A program made the translations under genes and the position numbers. This document shows positions 35,265 through 44,311 of a stretch of 64,000 nt of DNA, piece by piece. This DNA is from Olsenella intestinalis (GTDB lineage: Bacteria > Actinomycetota > Coriobacteriia > Coriobacteriales > Atopobiaceae), in the NCBI RefSeq assembly GCF_023276655.1, contig NZ_JALGRK010000002.1, forward strand, positions 546,433 through 610,432, given 5' to 3'. The notes beneath the pieces are model-generated. The model did no database searches. It saw only the letters and a list, made by a program, of their open reading frames with translations, and was not told the DNA's origin. The first letter of the stretch is position 1. Each line of letters begins with the position of its first letter.

Positions 35265-36179
35265 CTAGGCGTCGAAGCCGAGCAGCTTGACCTCGCAGGC
35301 GAGGTCGATGCCGTACTTCTCGGCGACGCAGTCGTGAGCGTGCTGGATTATTGAGAGGACGTCCGCGGCCTTCGCGCCGCCCCTGTTGACGATGAAGTTG
35401 GCGTGCACCTCGGACACCTGCGCGGCGCCGACGGTGTAGCCCTTGAGGCCACACGAGTCTATGAGCTGCCCCACAGAGTGGCCGGGCGGGTTCTTGAACA
35501 CCGAGCCGCACGACGGCTTGCCGAGCGGCTGGCGCTTCCGGCGCCTCGCGATGAGCCGCTCCATGTTGGCCGCGACCACGTCCTTCTCCGCGTCGGCGAG
35601 CTCGAAGGTCACCTCGAGGATGATCTCGTTGGTGGGGACGGAGCAGTAGCGGTAGCCCCACTCGATCTCGGAGCCCTCGTAGCGGTGGAGCCCGTCGCCG
35701 GGACGCAGCGTCACGAGGTCGACCACACGCGACCCGATCCAGTCGTGGCGGGTGCCCGCGTCCATCGAGACGGCGCCGCCCACCGTGCCGGGGATGCCCA
35801 CGCAGCACTCGAGCCCCGTGAGCGAGTGCGAGAGCGTCTCGTTCACGAGCTTGGAGAGAAGAGCGCCGGCGCCGGCCGACACGATGCCGTCGTCTGCGAA
35901 GTTGATCTTCGAGAACTCGCGCCCGAGCAGGATGACGCAACCGCGGTAGCCCGCGTCGGCCACGAGCACGTTGGAGCCGCGGCCGAGAATGACCCACTCG
36001 ACGCCCTCGCGCGTGAGGGTGTCGATCGTGCGAAGGAGCGCCTGGTAGCTGTGGACCGTCACCACGAGGTCGGCGGGGCCGCCGATGCGGTAGGTGGTGT
36101 AGTGCGACAGCTGCTCGTTTCGAGCGACGTCCGCGTCATAGGCGCCCGAGAGGGCCATGTATGCGTTGAAGGTGCTCAA
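35265..36179 (-). CDS. murB: UDP-N-acetylenolpyruvoylglucosamine reductase
   Basis: MurB reduces UDP-GlcNAc-enolpyruvate to UDP-MurNAc using FAD and NADPH. The 304-residue product has YTTYRIGGPADLVV, ILGRGSNVLVAD, GLECCVGIPGTVGGAVSMDAG, RRKRQPLGKPSCGSVFKNP with the catalytic Ser region, and SEVHANFIVNRGGA. The start is TTG 36179, one base after the murC stop and preceded by GAAGAGG; an ATG at 36158 is a later option. It is co-operonic with murC and ftsQ. Confidence 0.94.
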   Translation of the reverse strand: MSTFNAYMALSGAYDADVARNEQLSHYTTYRIGGPADLVVTVHSYQALLRTIDTLTREGVEWVILGRGSNVLVADAGYRGCVILLGREFSKINFADDGIVSAGAGALLSKLVNETLSHSLTGLECCVGIPGTVGGAVSMDAGTRHDWIGSRVVDLVTLRPGDGLHRYEGSEIEWGYRYCSVPTNEIILEVTFELADAEKDVVAANMERLIARRRKRQPLGKPSCGSVFKNPPGHSVGQLIDSCGLKGYTVGAAQVSEVHANFIVNRGGAKAADVLSIIQHAHDCVAEKYGIDLACEVKLLGFDA

Positions 36180-36180
36180 C

Positions 36181-37602
36181 CTAGGCCTCTTCGCCCTCGT
36201 CGAGCTCGCGCTTTGCCTCGATGAACATCGGGCCGATGGCCGTGATGTCGCCGGCGCCCTGGGTGATGAGGAGGTCGCCCGGACGGCAGACGTCGACGAG
36301 GTGCTGGACGAGGTCCTTGCGCTTCGCGACGAAGCTCACGTCGGCCACGCCGCCGGCCTCCTCGACCCTGGACGCGACGACCTTGCCCGTGACGCCCGGG
36401 ATCGGGGTCTCGCCCGCCGAGAAGACCTCGGTCACGACGAGCACGTCGGCGTCGTCGAAGGCATGGGCGAACTGGTCGGCGAGCGACTGGGTCCTGGAGT
36501 AGCGGTGCGGCTGGAAGGCACAGACGATGCGCTTGAAGTCGAGGCCGCGGGCGGCGGCGAGCGTCGCCTGGATCTCGGTCGGGTGGTGGCCGTAGTCGTC
36601 GACGACGGTGATGCCGTCGATGTCGCCCACGTGGGTGAAGCGGCGGTGCGCGCCCTTGAAGGAGGAGAGCGCCTCGCCCGCTCGAGCGGCGTCGCAACCG
36701 AGCACGTCGGCGACGGCAAGGGCGGCGGTGGCGTTGGCCATGTTGTGGCGGCCGGGGTTGGCGCCGAGGCTCAGCTCGACCGTCTCGCCGGAGGGAAGCC
36801 TCACCGCGAAGTGGCTCTCGAGCGCGTGACCACCCTCGTGCGGGGTGCAGACGTAGTCGCAGGACTCGTCGAAGCCGTAGGTGAGGACGCGGCGGCCCGT
36901 GGAGCGCGCGAGCTCCGGGTAGTGCGGGTCGTCGCCGTTGATGATGACGCAGCCCTCGTCACCGACGAGGTCCATGAACTGGCAGAAGGTCTTCTCGATG
37001 TTCTCGAGGGTGCCGTAGTGGTCGAGGTGGTCCGCCTCGATGTTGGTGACCACCACGACGTCAGGGTCGAGGTAGAGGAAGGAGCCGTCGGACTCGTCGG
37101 CCTCGCATACGAAGTAGCCGCCGGAGCCGTTCTTGCCATTGGTGCCGTACTCCTCGACGATGCCGCCGATGAGGAAGGAGGGGTCCATGCCGAGGTGGTC
37201 GAGGGTCGTGGCGACCATGGAGGACGTCGTGGTCTTGCCGTGGGTGCCCGCGACGGCGACCGTGGTGGCGTCGAGCGAGAGGTGCGAGAGCATCTTGGCG
37301 CGCGGCCACACGGGGATGCCGAGCTCGCGGGCACGGATGACCTCGGGGTTGGTCTCGGGGATGGCCGAGGAGGTGACGACGACGTCGGGGGTGACCTCGT
37401 CGATGGTGGAGGCGTGGTGGCCGAGGAAGCACTTGACGCCGGCCTCCTCGAGCTGACGGACGTAGCGCGACTCCTTGAGGTCGGAGCCGCTGACCGCGCA
37501 GCCCCTCTCGTGGAGGACGAGCGCGATGCCGCTCATGCCCGCGCCGCCGACGCCGATGAAGTGAGCGCTGCTCACGTGCTTGATGTCAGAAGAATCAATC
37601 AT
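36181..37602 (-). CDS. murC: UDP-N-acetylmuramate-L-alanine ligase
   Basis: MurC adds L-Ala to UDP-MurNAc. The 473-residue product has the N-terminal HFIGVGGAGMSGIA, the ATP loop AVAGTHGKTTTSSM, EADESDGSFLYL, VTNIEADHLDHYG and the C-terminal VVDDYGHHPTEI and FQPHRYSRT. A hairpin with a short T-run lies 22 bases upstream of its start, separating it from murG. Confidence 0.96.
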   Translation of the reverse strand: MIDSSDIKHVSSAHFIGVGGAGMSGIALVLHERGCAVSGSDLKESRYVRQLEEAGVKCFLGHHASTIDEVTPDVVVTSSAIPETNPEVIRARELGIPVWPRAKMLSHLSLDATTVAVAGTHGKTTTSSMVATTLDHLGMDPSFLIGGIVEEYGTNGKNGSGGYFVCEADESDGSFLYLDPDVVVVTNIEADHLDHYGTLENIEKTFCQFMDLVGDEGCVIINGDDPHYPELARSTGRRVLTYGFDESCDYVCTPHEGGHALESHFAVRLPSGETVELSLGANPGRHNMANATAALAVADVLGCDAARAGEALSSFKGAHRRFTHVGDIDGITVVDDYGHHPTEIQATLAAARGLDFKRIVCAFQPHRYSRTQSLADQFAHAFDDADVLVVTEVFSAGETPIPGVTGKVVASRVEEAGGVADVSFVAKRKDLVQHLVDVCRPGDLLITQGAGDITAIGPMFIEAKRELDEGEEA

Positions 37603-37623
37603 GGGTGCCTCTCTCGTGATGGC

Positions 37624-37654
37624 AAAATGGGGAGCCCGCGGGACGCGGACCCCC
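37624..37654 (-). terminator. Terminator-like hairpin between murG and murC
   Basis: On the minus strand a GGGGGTCCGCG/CGCGGGCTCCCC stem with minor mispairing is followed by ATTTTGCC. It would reduce read-through within the dcw cluster and implies a promoter or attenuation point before murC. Confidence 0.6.
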
Positions 37655-37678
37655 TCACTACTTTACTAGAAGGCGGGA

Positions 37679-38809
37679 CTAATCCCCCAGACCCGCGGCA
37701 CTCTCCACTTGGTCTGCGAGTGCGGCGGCGGCGCGGTCCTGGCCGAGCCCCTTGGCGGCGGCGGCCATCTGGGCGCGACGGTCGGCGCCGTCGACGAGGG
37801 CGAGCAGGTCCGAGCGAAACGCCGGCGTGTCGATGTCGTCGTCGGGCAGCATGATCGCGGCGCCCGCGTCGACGAGGTAGCGGGCGTTGGTGGTCTGGTG
37901 GTCGGCCGTCGCGAGCGGGTACGGGATGAGCATGCTCGGGGTGCCGAGGGCCGCGATCTCGGCGACCGAGGAGGCGCCGGAGCGCGAGAGCACGAGGTCG
38001 GCGGCCGCGAGTGCCTCGCCCATGCGGTCGATGTAGGGCATGACCTGCCAGCGGGCGGCCTCCTCGTCGGTCAGCGCGAGCGAGGAGACGACCGAGTCGT
38101 ACTCGCCCTTGCCGGTGGAGTGGATGACGTAGAGGTCCTCGCGGCTGAGCAGCTCGTCCTTGAGGGCGACGACGCCCTGGTTGAGGTGACGCGCGCCGAG
38201 GCTGCCGCCGAAGACGAGCAGGAGCCTGGCGTCGTCGGGGACGCCGAAGGCGCGACGGCCCTCGTCGCGCCGGGCGTTGATGACGCTCTTGCGCACGGGG
38301 TTTCCGGTAACGATGATCTGGGTGCCGGCGCCGACCTTGCCCTTGAAGGCGTCGATGGCGACGGGAAGCGACACGCAGACGCTCTTGACCTTGTGGGCCG
38401 AGCTCTTGTTGGCGAGCCCGGGCACCGAGTTCTGCTCGTGGACGAGCGTCGGGATCTTGTGGCGCACGCAGCAGTTGATGAGCGGCATCTCGATGTAGGC
38501 GCCGAAGCCGATGGCGACGTCCGGCGCCGAGCCGGCCGCGAACTCGCGCGAGAGGCTCTTCTCGGCGCGGCTCATCTTCCAGAGGGAGGTGAAGAGCGTC
38601 CAGGGGCGGGAGCGGTCGAAGCCCGTGAGGTCGAGCGGGGTGAACGGGAAGCCCGCCTGGGGCACGAGCGTGGCCTCGAGGCGCGTGGCCTGGCCATAGA
38701 AGTGGACCTCGTGGCCGCGGGAGACGAGCTCCTCGGCGAGCGCGAGGGCGGGGTTGATGTGACCGGCGGTGCCGCCGGCGGCGATTGCGACCTTGAGCTT
38801 ATCGCCCAC
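37679..38809 (-). CDS. murG: Lipid II synthase, UDP-GlcNAc transferase MurG
   Basis: MurG adds GlcNAc to lipid I on the inner membrane face. The 376-residue product has VAIAAGGTAGHINPALALAEEL, FGAYIEMPLI, TLVHEQNSVPGLANK, TGNPVR, LLVFGGSLGARHLNQ and LSRSGASSVAEIAALGTPSMLIPYPLA. The start is a GTG at 38809 preceded by GAAGGAG; upstream residues in the same frame belong to the ftsW coding region. It overlaps the ftsW stop by 11 bases. Confidence 0.95.
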   Translation of the reverse strand: MGDKLKVAIAAGGTAGHINPALALAEELVSRGHEVHFYGQATRLEATLVPQAGFPFTPLDLTGFDRSRPWTLFTSLWKMSRAEKSLSREFAAGSAPDVAIGFGAYIEMPLINCCVRHKIPTLVHEQNSVPGLANKSSAHKVKSVCVSLPVAIDAFKGKVGAGTQIIVTGNPVRKSVINARRDEGRRAFGVPDDARLLLVFGGSLGARHLNQGVVALKDELLSREDLYVIHSTGKGEYDSVVSSLALTDEEAARWQVMPYIDRMGEALAAADLVLSRSGASSVAEIAALGTPSMLIPYPLATADHQTTNARYLVDAGAAIMLPDDDIDTPAFRSDLLALVDGADRRAQMAAAAKGLGQDRAAAALADQVESAAGLGD

Positions 38810-40397
38810 GTCTATCACTCCTTCTGTCAGAGCGCGCGGAGCTGCCGCGCACGTTGGGAGACGAGTCCCTCCTGAGGCGCTCGCCCGCGCTCGGCCCGAG
38901 GTCGATGCGGCGGCGTCCGTTGGAGTCGGTGGTGACGCGGGCGCCATGGGTGCGCTCGCGCTCCTCTCGCTCGCGCCTGAGGGCCGCAGGGCTGTCGGGG
39001 CGGGCGGAGTCGGCGCGCCCCGACGAGCGGCCGGAGGCGCGGCCGCCGCCGTGGACGGTGAGGCCCACGGAGCGGGGCGCGGCGAGGGCCGGGCGACTGC
39101 TGCGCAGCGTGGGCTCGCCGACGCCGGAGTCGTCGTCTTGGGGTCCTGCGACGCTGAAGCCGCGCCTGAGCTCGTCGTGCTCGGTGTCGGGGAGCTCGGA
39201 CCTGAGCGAGACCGACAGGACGAGGCCGGCGAGCATGAGGCTCGAGATGATCGACGAGCCGCCGTAGGAGACGAACGGGATGGGCTTGCCCGAGAGCGGG
39301 AAGAGGCCGAGCACGCCGCTGACGTTGAGGAACATCTGGATCACGAGGATCATGGTGCAGCCGCAGGCGACGAGCTGGCCGGCGAGGTCGGGCGCGAAGC
39401 GGGCGATGCGCAGGCCCGCCCAGAGGATGCCGATGAACGCCGCGATCAGGCCGAGGCAGCCGAGAAGGCCAAGCTCTTCTCCCACGACCGCGAAGATGAA
39501 GTCGTTATAGGCCATGGGCAGGTAGGAGTACTTCTGCTTGGACATGCCGATGCCAAGTCCCGTGAGGCCTCCCGTGCCGAAGGCGTAGAAGCCCTGGATG
39601 AGCTGGTAGCCCGCGCCGTCGGGGTCGGCCCAGGGGTTGATCATCGTGAAGATGCGGGCGCGCGAGTAGGAGTCGATGAACGAGATGGCGATGAGGCCGC
39701 CCATGGCGACGAGCACGAGGCCGGCGCAGACGACGGGCGGGAAGCCCGCGAAGTAGAGCATCACGATGAGGGTGAGGCCGAGGACCATGACGGTGCCCTT
39801 GTCGGGCTGGAGCAGGATCATGCCCATGGGGAGAACGATGCCGAGGACGGCCTTCTTGGCGATGGTGCGAAAGTCGGGGGCGACGCCGCCGAACCACTCG
39901 CCCATGAGGTTCGCGCCGCAGAGGATGACCGTGATCTTGGCGAACTCGGAGGGCTGCAGCGTGAAGGGGCCGATGGCGACCCAGCGCGTGGCGCCGTAGG
40001 CGTCGGCGCCGGCGAAGGGCAGGAAGACCACGGCGAGCATGAGGATGGTGCCGACCCAGAGGAACGGCAGCGCGCGACCGACGAGCGAGCGGTAGTCGGG
40101 GACCATCTCGAGGGCGGCGATCACGATGCCGACAAGCATGAAGACGAGCTGCTTCTGGAGGTAGTAGGCGGGGTTGTTGCCCATGTCGTCTGCCGTGAGC
40201 GACGAGATGGACGACGACGAGTAGATCATGAGCAGGCCGAAGGCCGTGAGCGAGACCACGCAGAAGACGAAGACGAGCCTCGGCGCCATGAAGCGCGAGG
40301 GCACGCCGAAGATCGTGCGCTCGGCGCGGGAGGACGCGCGGGAGCCTCTCGTGGTGGTGGGGCGCGCGGAGGCGGCGCCTGCTGCCATGGGACGCAC
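38799..40397 (-). CDS. ftsW: Lipid II polymerase FtsW (SEDS family)
   Basis: FtsW polymerises septal glycan. The product has an Arg/Ser-rich head, about ten membrane helices and the SEDS hallmarks FTLQPSEFAKI, LLQPDKGTVMVLGLTL and YSYLPMAYNDFIFAVVGEELG. It also has GKPIPFVSYGGSSIISSLMLAG. A basic Arg/Ser/Asp-rich cytoplasmic tail of about 110 residues follows, longer than in most FtsW. I chose GTG 40397, four bases after GGGGGAG and two bases before the murD stop; ATG 40388 is in frame. It overlaps murG by 11 bases. Confidence 0.93.
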   Translation of the reverse strand: MRPMAAGAASARPTTTRGSRASSRAERTIFGVPSRFMAPRLVFVFCVVSLTAFGLLMIYSSSSISSLTADDMGNNPAYYLQKQLVFMLVGIVIAALEMVPDYRSLVGRALPFLWVGTILMLAVVFLPFAGADAYGATRWVAIGPFTLQPSEFAKITVILCGANLMGEWFGGVAPDFRTIAKKAVLGIVLPMGMILLQPDKGTVMVLGLTLIVMLYFAGFPPVVCAGLVLVAMGGLIAISFIDSYSRARIFTMINPWADPDGAGYQLIQGFYAFGTGGLTGLGIGMSKQKYSYLPMAYNDFIFAVVGEELGLLGCLGLIAAFIGILWAGLRIARFAPDLAGQLVACGCTMILVIQMFLNVSGVLGLFPLSGKPIPFVSYGGSSIISSLMLAGLVLSVSLRSELPDTEHDELRRGFSVAGPQDDDSGVGEPTLRSSRPALAAPRSVGLTVHGGGRASGRSSGRADSARPDSPAALRREREERERTHGARVTTDSNGRRRIDLGPSAGERLRRDSSPNVRGSSARSDRRSDRRGR

Positions 40398-40398
40398 G

Positions 40399-41808
40399 CT
40401 ACTCCCCCTCCCTCTCGCGAAGGGCATAGACGAGCTCCTTGAAGCGCCTGCCGCGCTCGGCCATGTTGTTGAACTCGTCGAAGGACGAGCAGGCCGGCGA
40501 GAGCAGGACGGTGTCGCCGGCCTCGGCGGAGGCGACGGCGACGTCGAGGGCGTCGGCCAGGTGGTCGGCGCGCAGCACGCGAAGGGCGGAACCCTGGGAG
40601 GCGGCCTCGAGGGAGGCCGCGATCCTCTCGCCCGCCTCGCCGAAGCAGACGGCGGCCTTGCAGGTCGCCGCGACGGCCGCGGAGAGCGAGGTGAGGTCGG
40701 TGCCCTTGTCGTGGCCGCCGAGCATGACGACGATGCGGTGCGGCTCGAAGGCCGTGAGGGCCTTCTCGACCGAGTCGGTGTTGGTGGCCTTGGAGTCGTT
40801 CACGAAGCGGACGCCGCCTGCGCAGCAGACGGGCTCGATGCGGTGCTCGAGGGCCGAGAAGGCGCGCAGTGCGCGGCGGACGGCGTCGTCGTCGGCGCCG
40901 AGGGCTATCGCGAGGGCGGAGGCGAAGAGGGCGTTCTCGACGTTGTGGTCGCCGTGGATGGAGAGCTCGCCGACGGAGACGAGCCCGTGGCGCTGCCCGT
41001 CGAGCTCGACCGTGAGGGCGTCGCCGTCGACCCAGGCGCGCGGGGCGGCGGCCGGGGCCTCGCGCAGGCCGACGCGGAGCACCCGCAGGCCGCGGGCCTC
41101 GAGGCGCGGCGCGAGGTCGCGGCAGCGCCCGTCGAGGTCGGAGACGATCGCGAGGTCATCGGCCTCGAGGTTGGCGAAGATGCGCTCCTTGGCCTCGGCG
41201 TAGGCCTCGAAGCTGCCGTGCCACTCGAGGTGGTCGGGCGTCACGTTGAGCAGGCACGCCACGTGCGGGTGGAGGCGCTTGGAGCAGGCGAGCTGGAAGC
41301 TCGAGAGCTCGGCGACGAACCACTGGCCCTCGGCGCGGTCGGCCACGGCCGTGGTGCAGGTGTTGCCGATGTTGCCGACGGGGGCCGCAGAGATGCCCGC
41401 CTCGTTCAGGATGGCGCAGGCCAGGCTCGTGGTGGTCGTCTTGCCGTTGGAGCCGGTGATGGCGGCCCAGCGCTCGGGGCTCTCGCGCCAGGCGAACTCG
41501 GGCTCGCCGATGACCTCGGTGGCGTGGGCCTGGGCGGAGCGGAAGAAGTCGGAGCGCTCGGGGATGCCGGGGCTGGCGACGACGAGGTCGAAGTGGCCCT
41601 CCACGGACTCGGTGCCGACCACGACGCGTACGCCCTTCTCGGCCAGCTCGCGCGTGACGTCACCCTCGGTCGAGGAGGCGCCGCCGTAGAGCGTGACGGA
41701 GGACAGACGCCCCTCGGGCAGGTCGGACAGGTAGCGCGCGACCTCGACGCCGGTCTTTCCGAGGCCGAGGACGCACACGTCCCCCAGCCAACCGTCAGCA
41801 GAAACCAC
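40399..41808 (-). CDS. murD: UDP-N-acetylmuramoylalanine-D-glutamate ligase
   Basis: MurD adds D-Glu to UDP-MurNAc-Ala. The 469-residue product has VLGLGKTGVEVARYL, the ATP loop AAITGSNGKTTTTSL, VAELSSFQL, NVTPDHLEWHGS, HRIEPVCCAGGVRFVNDSKATN and LSPACSSFDEFNNMAERG. The start is a GTG at 41808. It sits between mraY and ftsW as in other dcw clusters. Confidence 0.96.
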   Translation of the reverse strand: MVSADGWLGDVCVLGLGKTGVEVARYLSDLPEGRLSSVTLYGGASSTEGDVTRELAEKGVRVVVGTESVEGHFDLVVASPGIPERSDFFRSAQAHATEVIGEPEFAWRESPERWAAITGSNGKTTTTSLACAILNEAGISAAPVGNIGNTCTTAVADRAEGQWFVAELSSFQLACSKRLHPHVACLLNVTPDHLEWHGSFEAYAEAKERIFANLEADDLAIVSDLDGRCRDLAPRLEARGLRVLRVGLREAPAAAPRAWVDGDALTVELDGQRHGLVSVGELSIHGDHNVENALFASALAIALGADDDAVRRALRAFSALEHRIEPVCCAGGVRFVNDSKATNTDSVEKALTAFEPHRIVVMLGGHDKGTDLTSLSAAVAATCKAAVCFGEAGERIAASLEAASQGSALRVLRADHLADALDVAVASAEAGDTVLLSPACSSFDEFNNMAERGRRFKELVYALREREGE

Positions 41809-41817
41809 CTGGACCCC

Positions 41818-42849
41818 CTAGCTAAGCTGGAAGAAGAGGGCGAATCCGAGCGTTGCGAAAGCTGCCGAGACGATCCAGAAGCGAATGACGACCTTCGTCT
41901 CGCTCCAGCCCTTCTTCTCGAAGTGATGATGGATTGGCGACATGAGGAAGACGCGCTTCCCCGTGGTCTTGAAGCTGATGACCTGGATGATGACGGAGAG
42001 GGCCTCGACGATGAAGAGGCCGCCCATGACCAGGGAGGTGACCTCGGTCTTGGTGAGGACGGCGAGGGCCGCGAAGCCGGCGCCGAGCGCGAGCGACCCG
42101 GTGTCGCCCATGAAGATCGAGGCGGGATAGCAGTTGTACCAGAGGAAGCCGATGAGGGCGCCCGCGAACGCCGAGGCGAAGATCGCGAGGTTCCTCTCGC
42201 CGTGCCTGAAGGCGACGAGGCACATGATCATCATGACCACGAAGGCGCAGCCGCCGGCGAGGCCGTCGAGGCCGTCAGTGAGGTTGACGGCGTTGGAGAG
42301 GCCCGCCATGAGCAGGAACACGAAGAAGACGTAGAGCCAGGGGATCTGGATGATCGTGCCGCCAAGGTCGATCACCGTGGTGAGGACGCCGAGGTTGATG
42401 GCGAATCCGCCGGGCAGCTCGATCCAGGGGGCGACGCGGCAGGTGTTGACCGCGACGAGGCAGAAGGTGACCGAGATCAGGACGAGGCCGACCATCTTCT
42501 GCAGGGGCGTGAGGCCGAGCGAGCGCTTGTGGGCGACGCTCTCGATGTCGTCGAGCAGGCCGAGCGAGCCCGTCGCGAAGGTGGCCGCCATGGCCAGGAC
42601 GAGGTCGGTGGTCCACTTGGCCTGGATGACGCAGGTGACGAGCACCGCGAGCAGGAATACGACGCCACCCATGGTGGGCGTGCCCTGCTTGACGAGGTGG
42701 CGCTGCGGGCCGTCGGCGCGGATCTGCTGGCCGACGCCCTCGTGGCGCATGAGCTTGATGAAGAGCGGCATGACCACGATCACGACGATCGCCGCGATGG
42801 CGGCCGCGAGGAAGATCTGGTACGAGGGATAGCTCGGGTTGCCGAACAC
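41818..42849 (-). CDS. mraY: Phospho-N-acetylmuramoyl-pentapeptide transferase
   Basis: MraY makes lipid I on undecaprenyl phosphate. The 343-residue product has about ten membrane helices and the family motifs KQGTPTMGGVVFLL, NAVNLTDGLDGLAGG, FMGDTGSLALGAGFA and MSPIHHHFEKKGWSE. The GTG start overlaps the murF stop codon by one base (taGTG). Confidence 0.96.
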   Translation of the reverse strand: MFGNPSYPSYQIFLAAAIAAIVVIVVMPLFIKLMRHEGVGQQIRADGPQRHLVKQGTPTMGGVVFLLAVLVTCVIQAKWTTDLVLAMAATFATGSLGLLDDIESVAHKRSLGLTPLQKMVGLVLISVTFCLVAVNTCRVAPWIELPGGFAINLGVLTTVIDLGGTIIQIPWLYVFFVFLLMAGLSNAVNLTDGLDGLAGGCAFVVMMIMCLVAFRHGERNLAIFASAFAGALIGFLWYNCYPASIFMGDTGSLALGAGFAALAVLTKTEVTSLVMGGLFIVEALSVIIQVISFKTTGKRVFLMSPIHHHFEKKGWSETKVVIRFWIVSAAFATLGFALFFQLS

Positions 42850-44294
42850 TAGGCAAGCACCCCCTTGACGAAGGCGTCGAGCCCCACGGAGCGCGAGGCC
42901 TTGGCGAGGACGAGGTCGCCCTCCTCGAGGAGCGGCGCGATGGTGCGGCAGGCCTCGTCGGCGTCGGCGACGACCTCGAGGGCGTCCTCGGAGTGGCCCA
43001 TCGTGCGGGCGGCCTCGGCCATCTCGCGGGCCATCTCGCCGCCCACGAAGACGAGGAGGTCGAGCTTCTTGGCCGCGGCGAAGGCGCCGATGTAGCCGTG
43101 AAGGCGCCTCGACTCGTCGCCGAGCTCCCCCACCTCGCCGAGGACCGCGACGCGGCGGCCCTCGCAGGACATGGAGCAGAGGACCTCGAGTGCGGCCGCG
43201 ATGGAGCTGGGGCTCGCGTTGTAGGTGTCGTCGATCATGCGGGGCTTGCCCGGGGCGGTCACGACCTCGAGGCGCATGTGGGCCTGGCGCATGGCGCAGA
43301 CGGCGTCGATCGCGGCGTCGCGGTCGGCGCCGAGGCGGTCGGCGACGGCCATGGCGAGCAGGAGGTCGGAGACGACGTGGCGCCCCGGGATGCCCAGGGT
43401 GACGTCGCGGTGCCAGCCGTCGGCGAAGGCGAGGCCGAAGCTCGGCATGCCCTCGTCGTCGAGGGTGACGTCGCCGCAGCTGACGGCGAGGTCCCTCGAG
43501 GGGCCGACGCGCCTGACGTCAACGCCCGCGGGCCTGGCGAAGCCGGACTCGATGAAGTCGGCGAAGTCGTTGTCGGACGTCACGAAGAGGCACGAGGGAA
43601 GGCCGTCGCTCTTCTCGGTAGGCCTCATGCCGGCCAGGATCTCGGCCTTGGCGCGGGCGATGTTCTCGCGCGAGCCGAGGATGCCGATGTGGCTCGTGCC
43701 GACGTTGGTGATGAGGGCGACGTCGGGGCGGCCGCAGCGCGAGAGGCGCGTGAGCTCGCCGGCGTGGTTCATGCCCATCTCGAGGACGAGGACCTCGTCC
43801 TCGGGCGATGCGGAGAGCACGGTCACGGGGAGGCCGATGAGGCTGTTGAGGTTGCCGGCGGTGGCGTGGACGCGATAGGTCGCGCCGAGGGCCGCCGCGC
43901 AGAGCTCCTTGGTCGTGGTCTTGCCGACCGAGCCGGTGACGCCGACGACCTTCCACTGCGGGTTCGCGTCGCGCCAGGCGCCGGCCAGGCGCAGGAGGAA
44001 CTCCTCGGGGTCGTCGCCGTCGGCGCGAAGGACGGCCGCGCCGTGGGTGCGGGCGGCGTCGAGGGCGTCGGAGGCGGGCTCCTCGGTCATGACGACCGCA
44101 GCGGCGCCGGATGCGATGGCCGAGGCGGCGAACCTGTTGCCGTTAACGCGCTCGCCGGGGATGCACACGAAGAGCATGCCCTTCTCGACGGCTCGCGAAT
44201 CGTACGCGACGCCGGAGACGACGTCGGAGGCGTTGCCGGCCACGAGCTCAGCAGAGCATGCGCGGGCGACCTCGTCGACAGTGAACTTAAACAT
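42849..44294 (-). CDS. murF: UDP-MurNAc-tripeptide D-alanyl-D-alanine ligase
   Basis: MurF adds D-Ala-D-Ala to the muramyl tripeptide. The 481-residue product begins MFKFTVDEVARACSAEL, with YDSRAVEKGMLFVCIPGERVNG, the ATP loop GVTGSVGKTTTKEL and LEMGMNHAGELTRLSR. It also has NVGTSHIG and MIDDTYNASPSSIAAAL. The ATG at 44294 is behind GGGAGAGG. No murE is found between ftsI and murF, where it usually lies. Confidence 0.95.
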   Translation of the reverse strand: MFKFTVDEVARACSAELVAGNASDVVSGVAYDSRAVEKGMLFVCIPGERVNGNRFAASAIASGAAAVVMTEEPASDALDAARTHGAAVLRADGDDPEEFLLRLAGAWRDANPQWKVVGVTGSVGKTTTKELCAAALGATYRVHATAGNLNSLIGLPVTVLSASPEDEVLVLEMGMNHAGELTRLSRCGRPDVALITNVGTSHIGILGSRENIARAKAEILAGMRPTEKSDGLPSCLFVTSDNDFADFIESGFARPAGVDVRRVGPSRDLAVSCGDVTLDDEGMPSFGLAFADGWHRDVTLGIPGRHVVSDLLLAMAVADRLGADRDAAIDAVCAMRQAHMRLEVVTAPGKPRMIDDTYNASPSSIAAALEVLCSMSCEGRRVAVLGEVGELGDESRRLHGYIGAFAAAKKLDLLVFVGGEMAREMAEAARTMGHSEDALEVVADADEACRTIAPLLEEGDLVLAKASRSVGLDAFVKGVLA

Positions 44295-44311
44295 CGAAAC
44301 CTCTCCCGAAC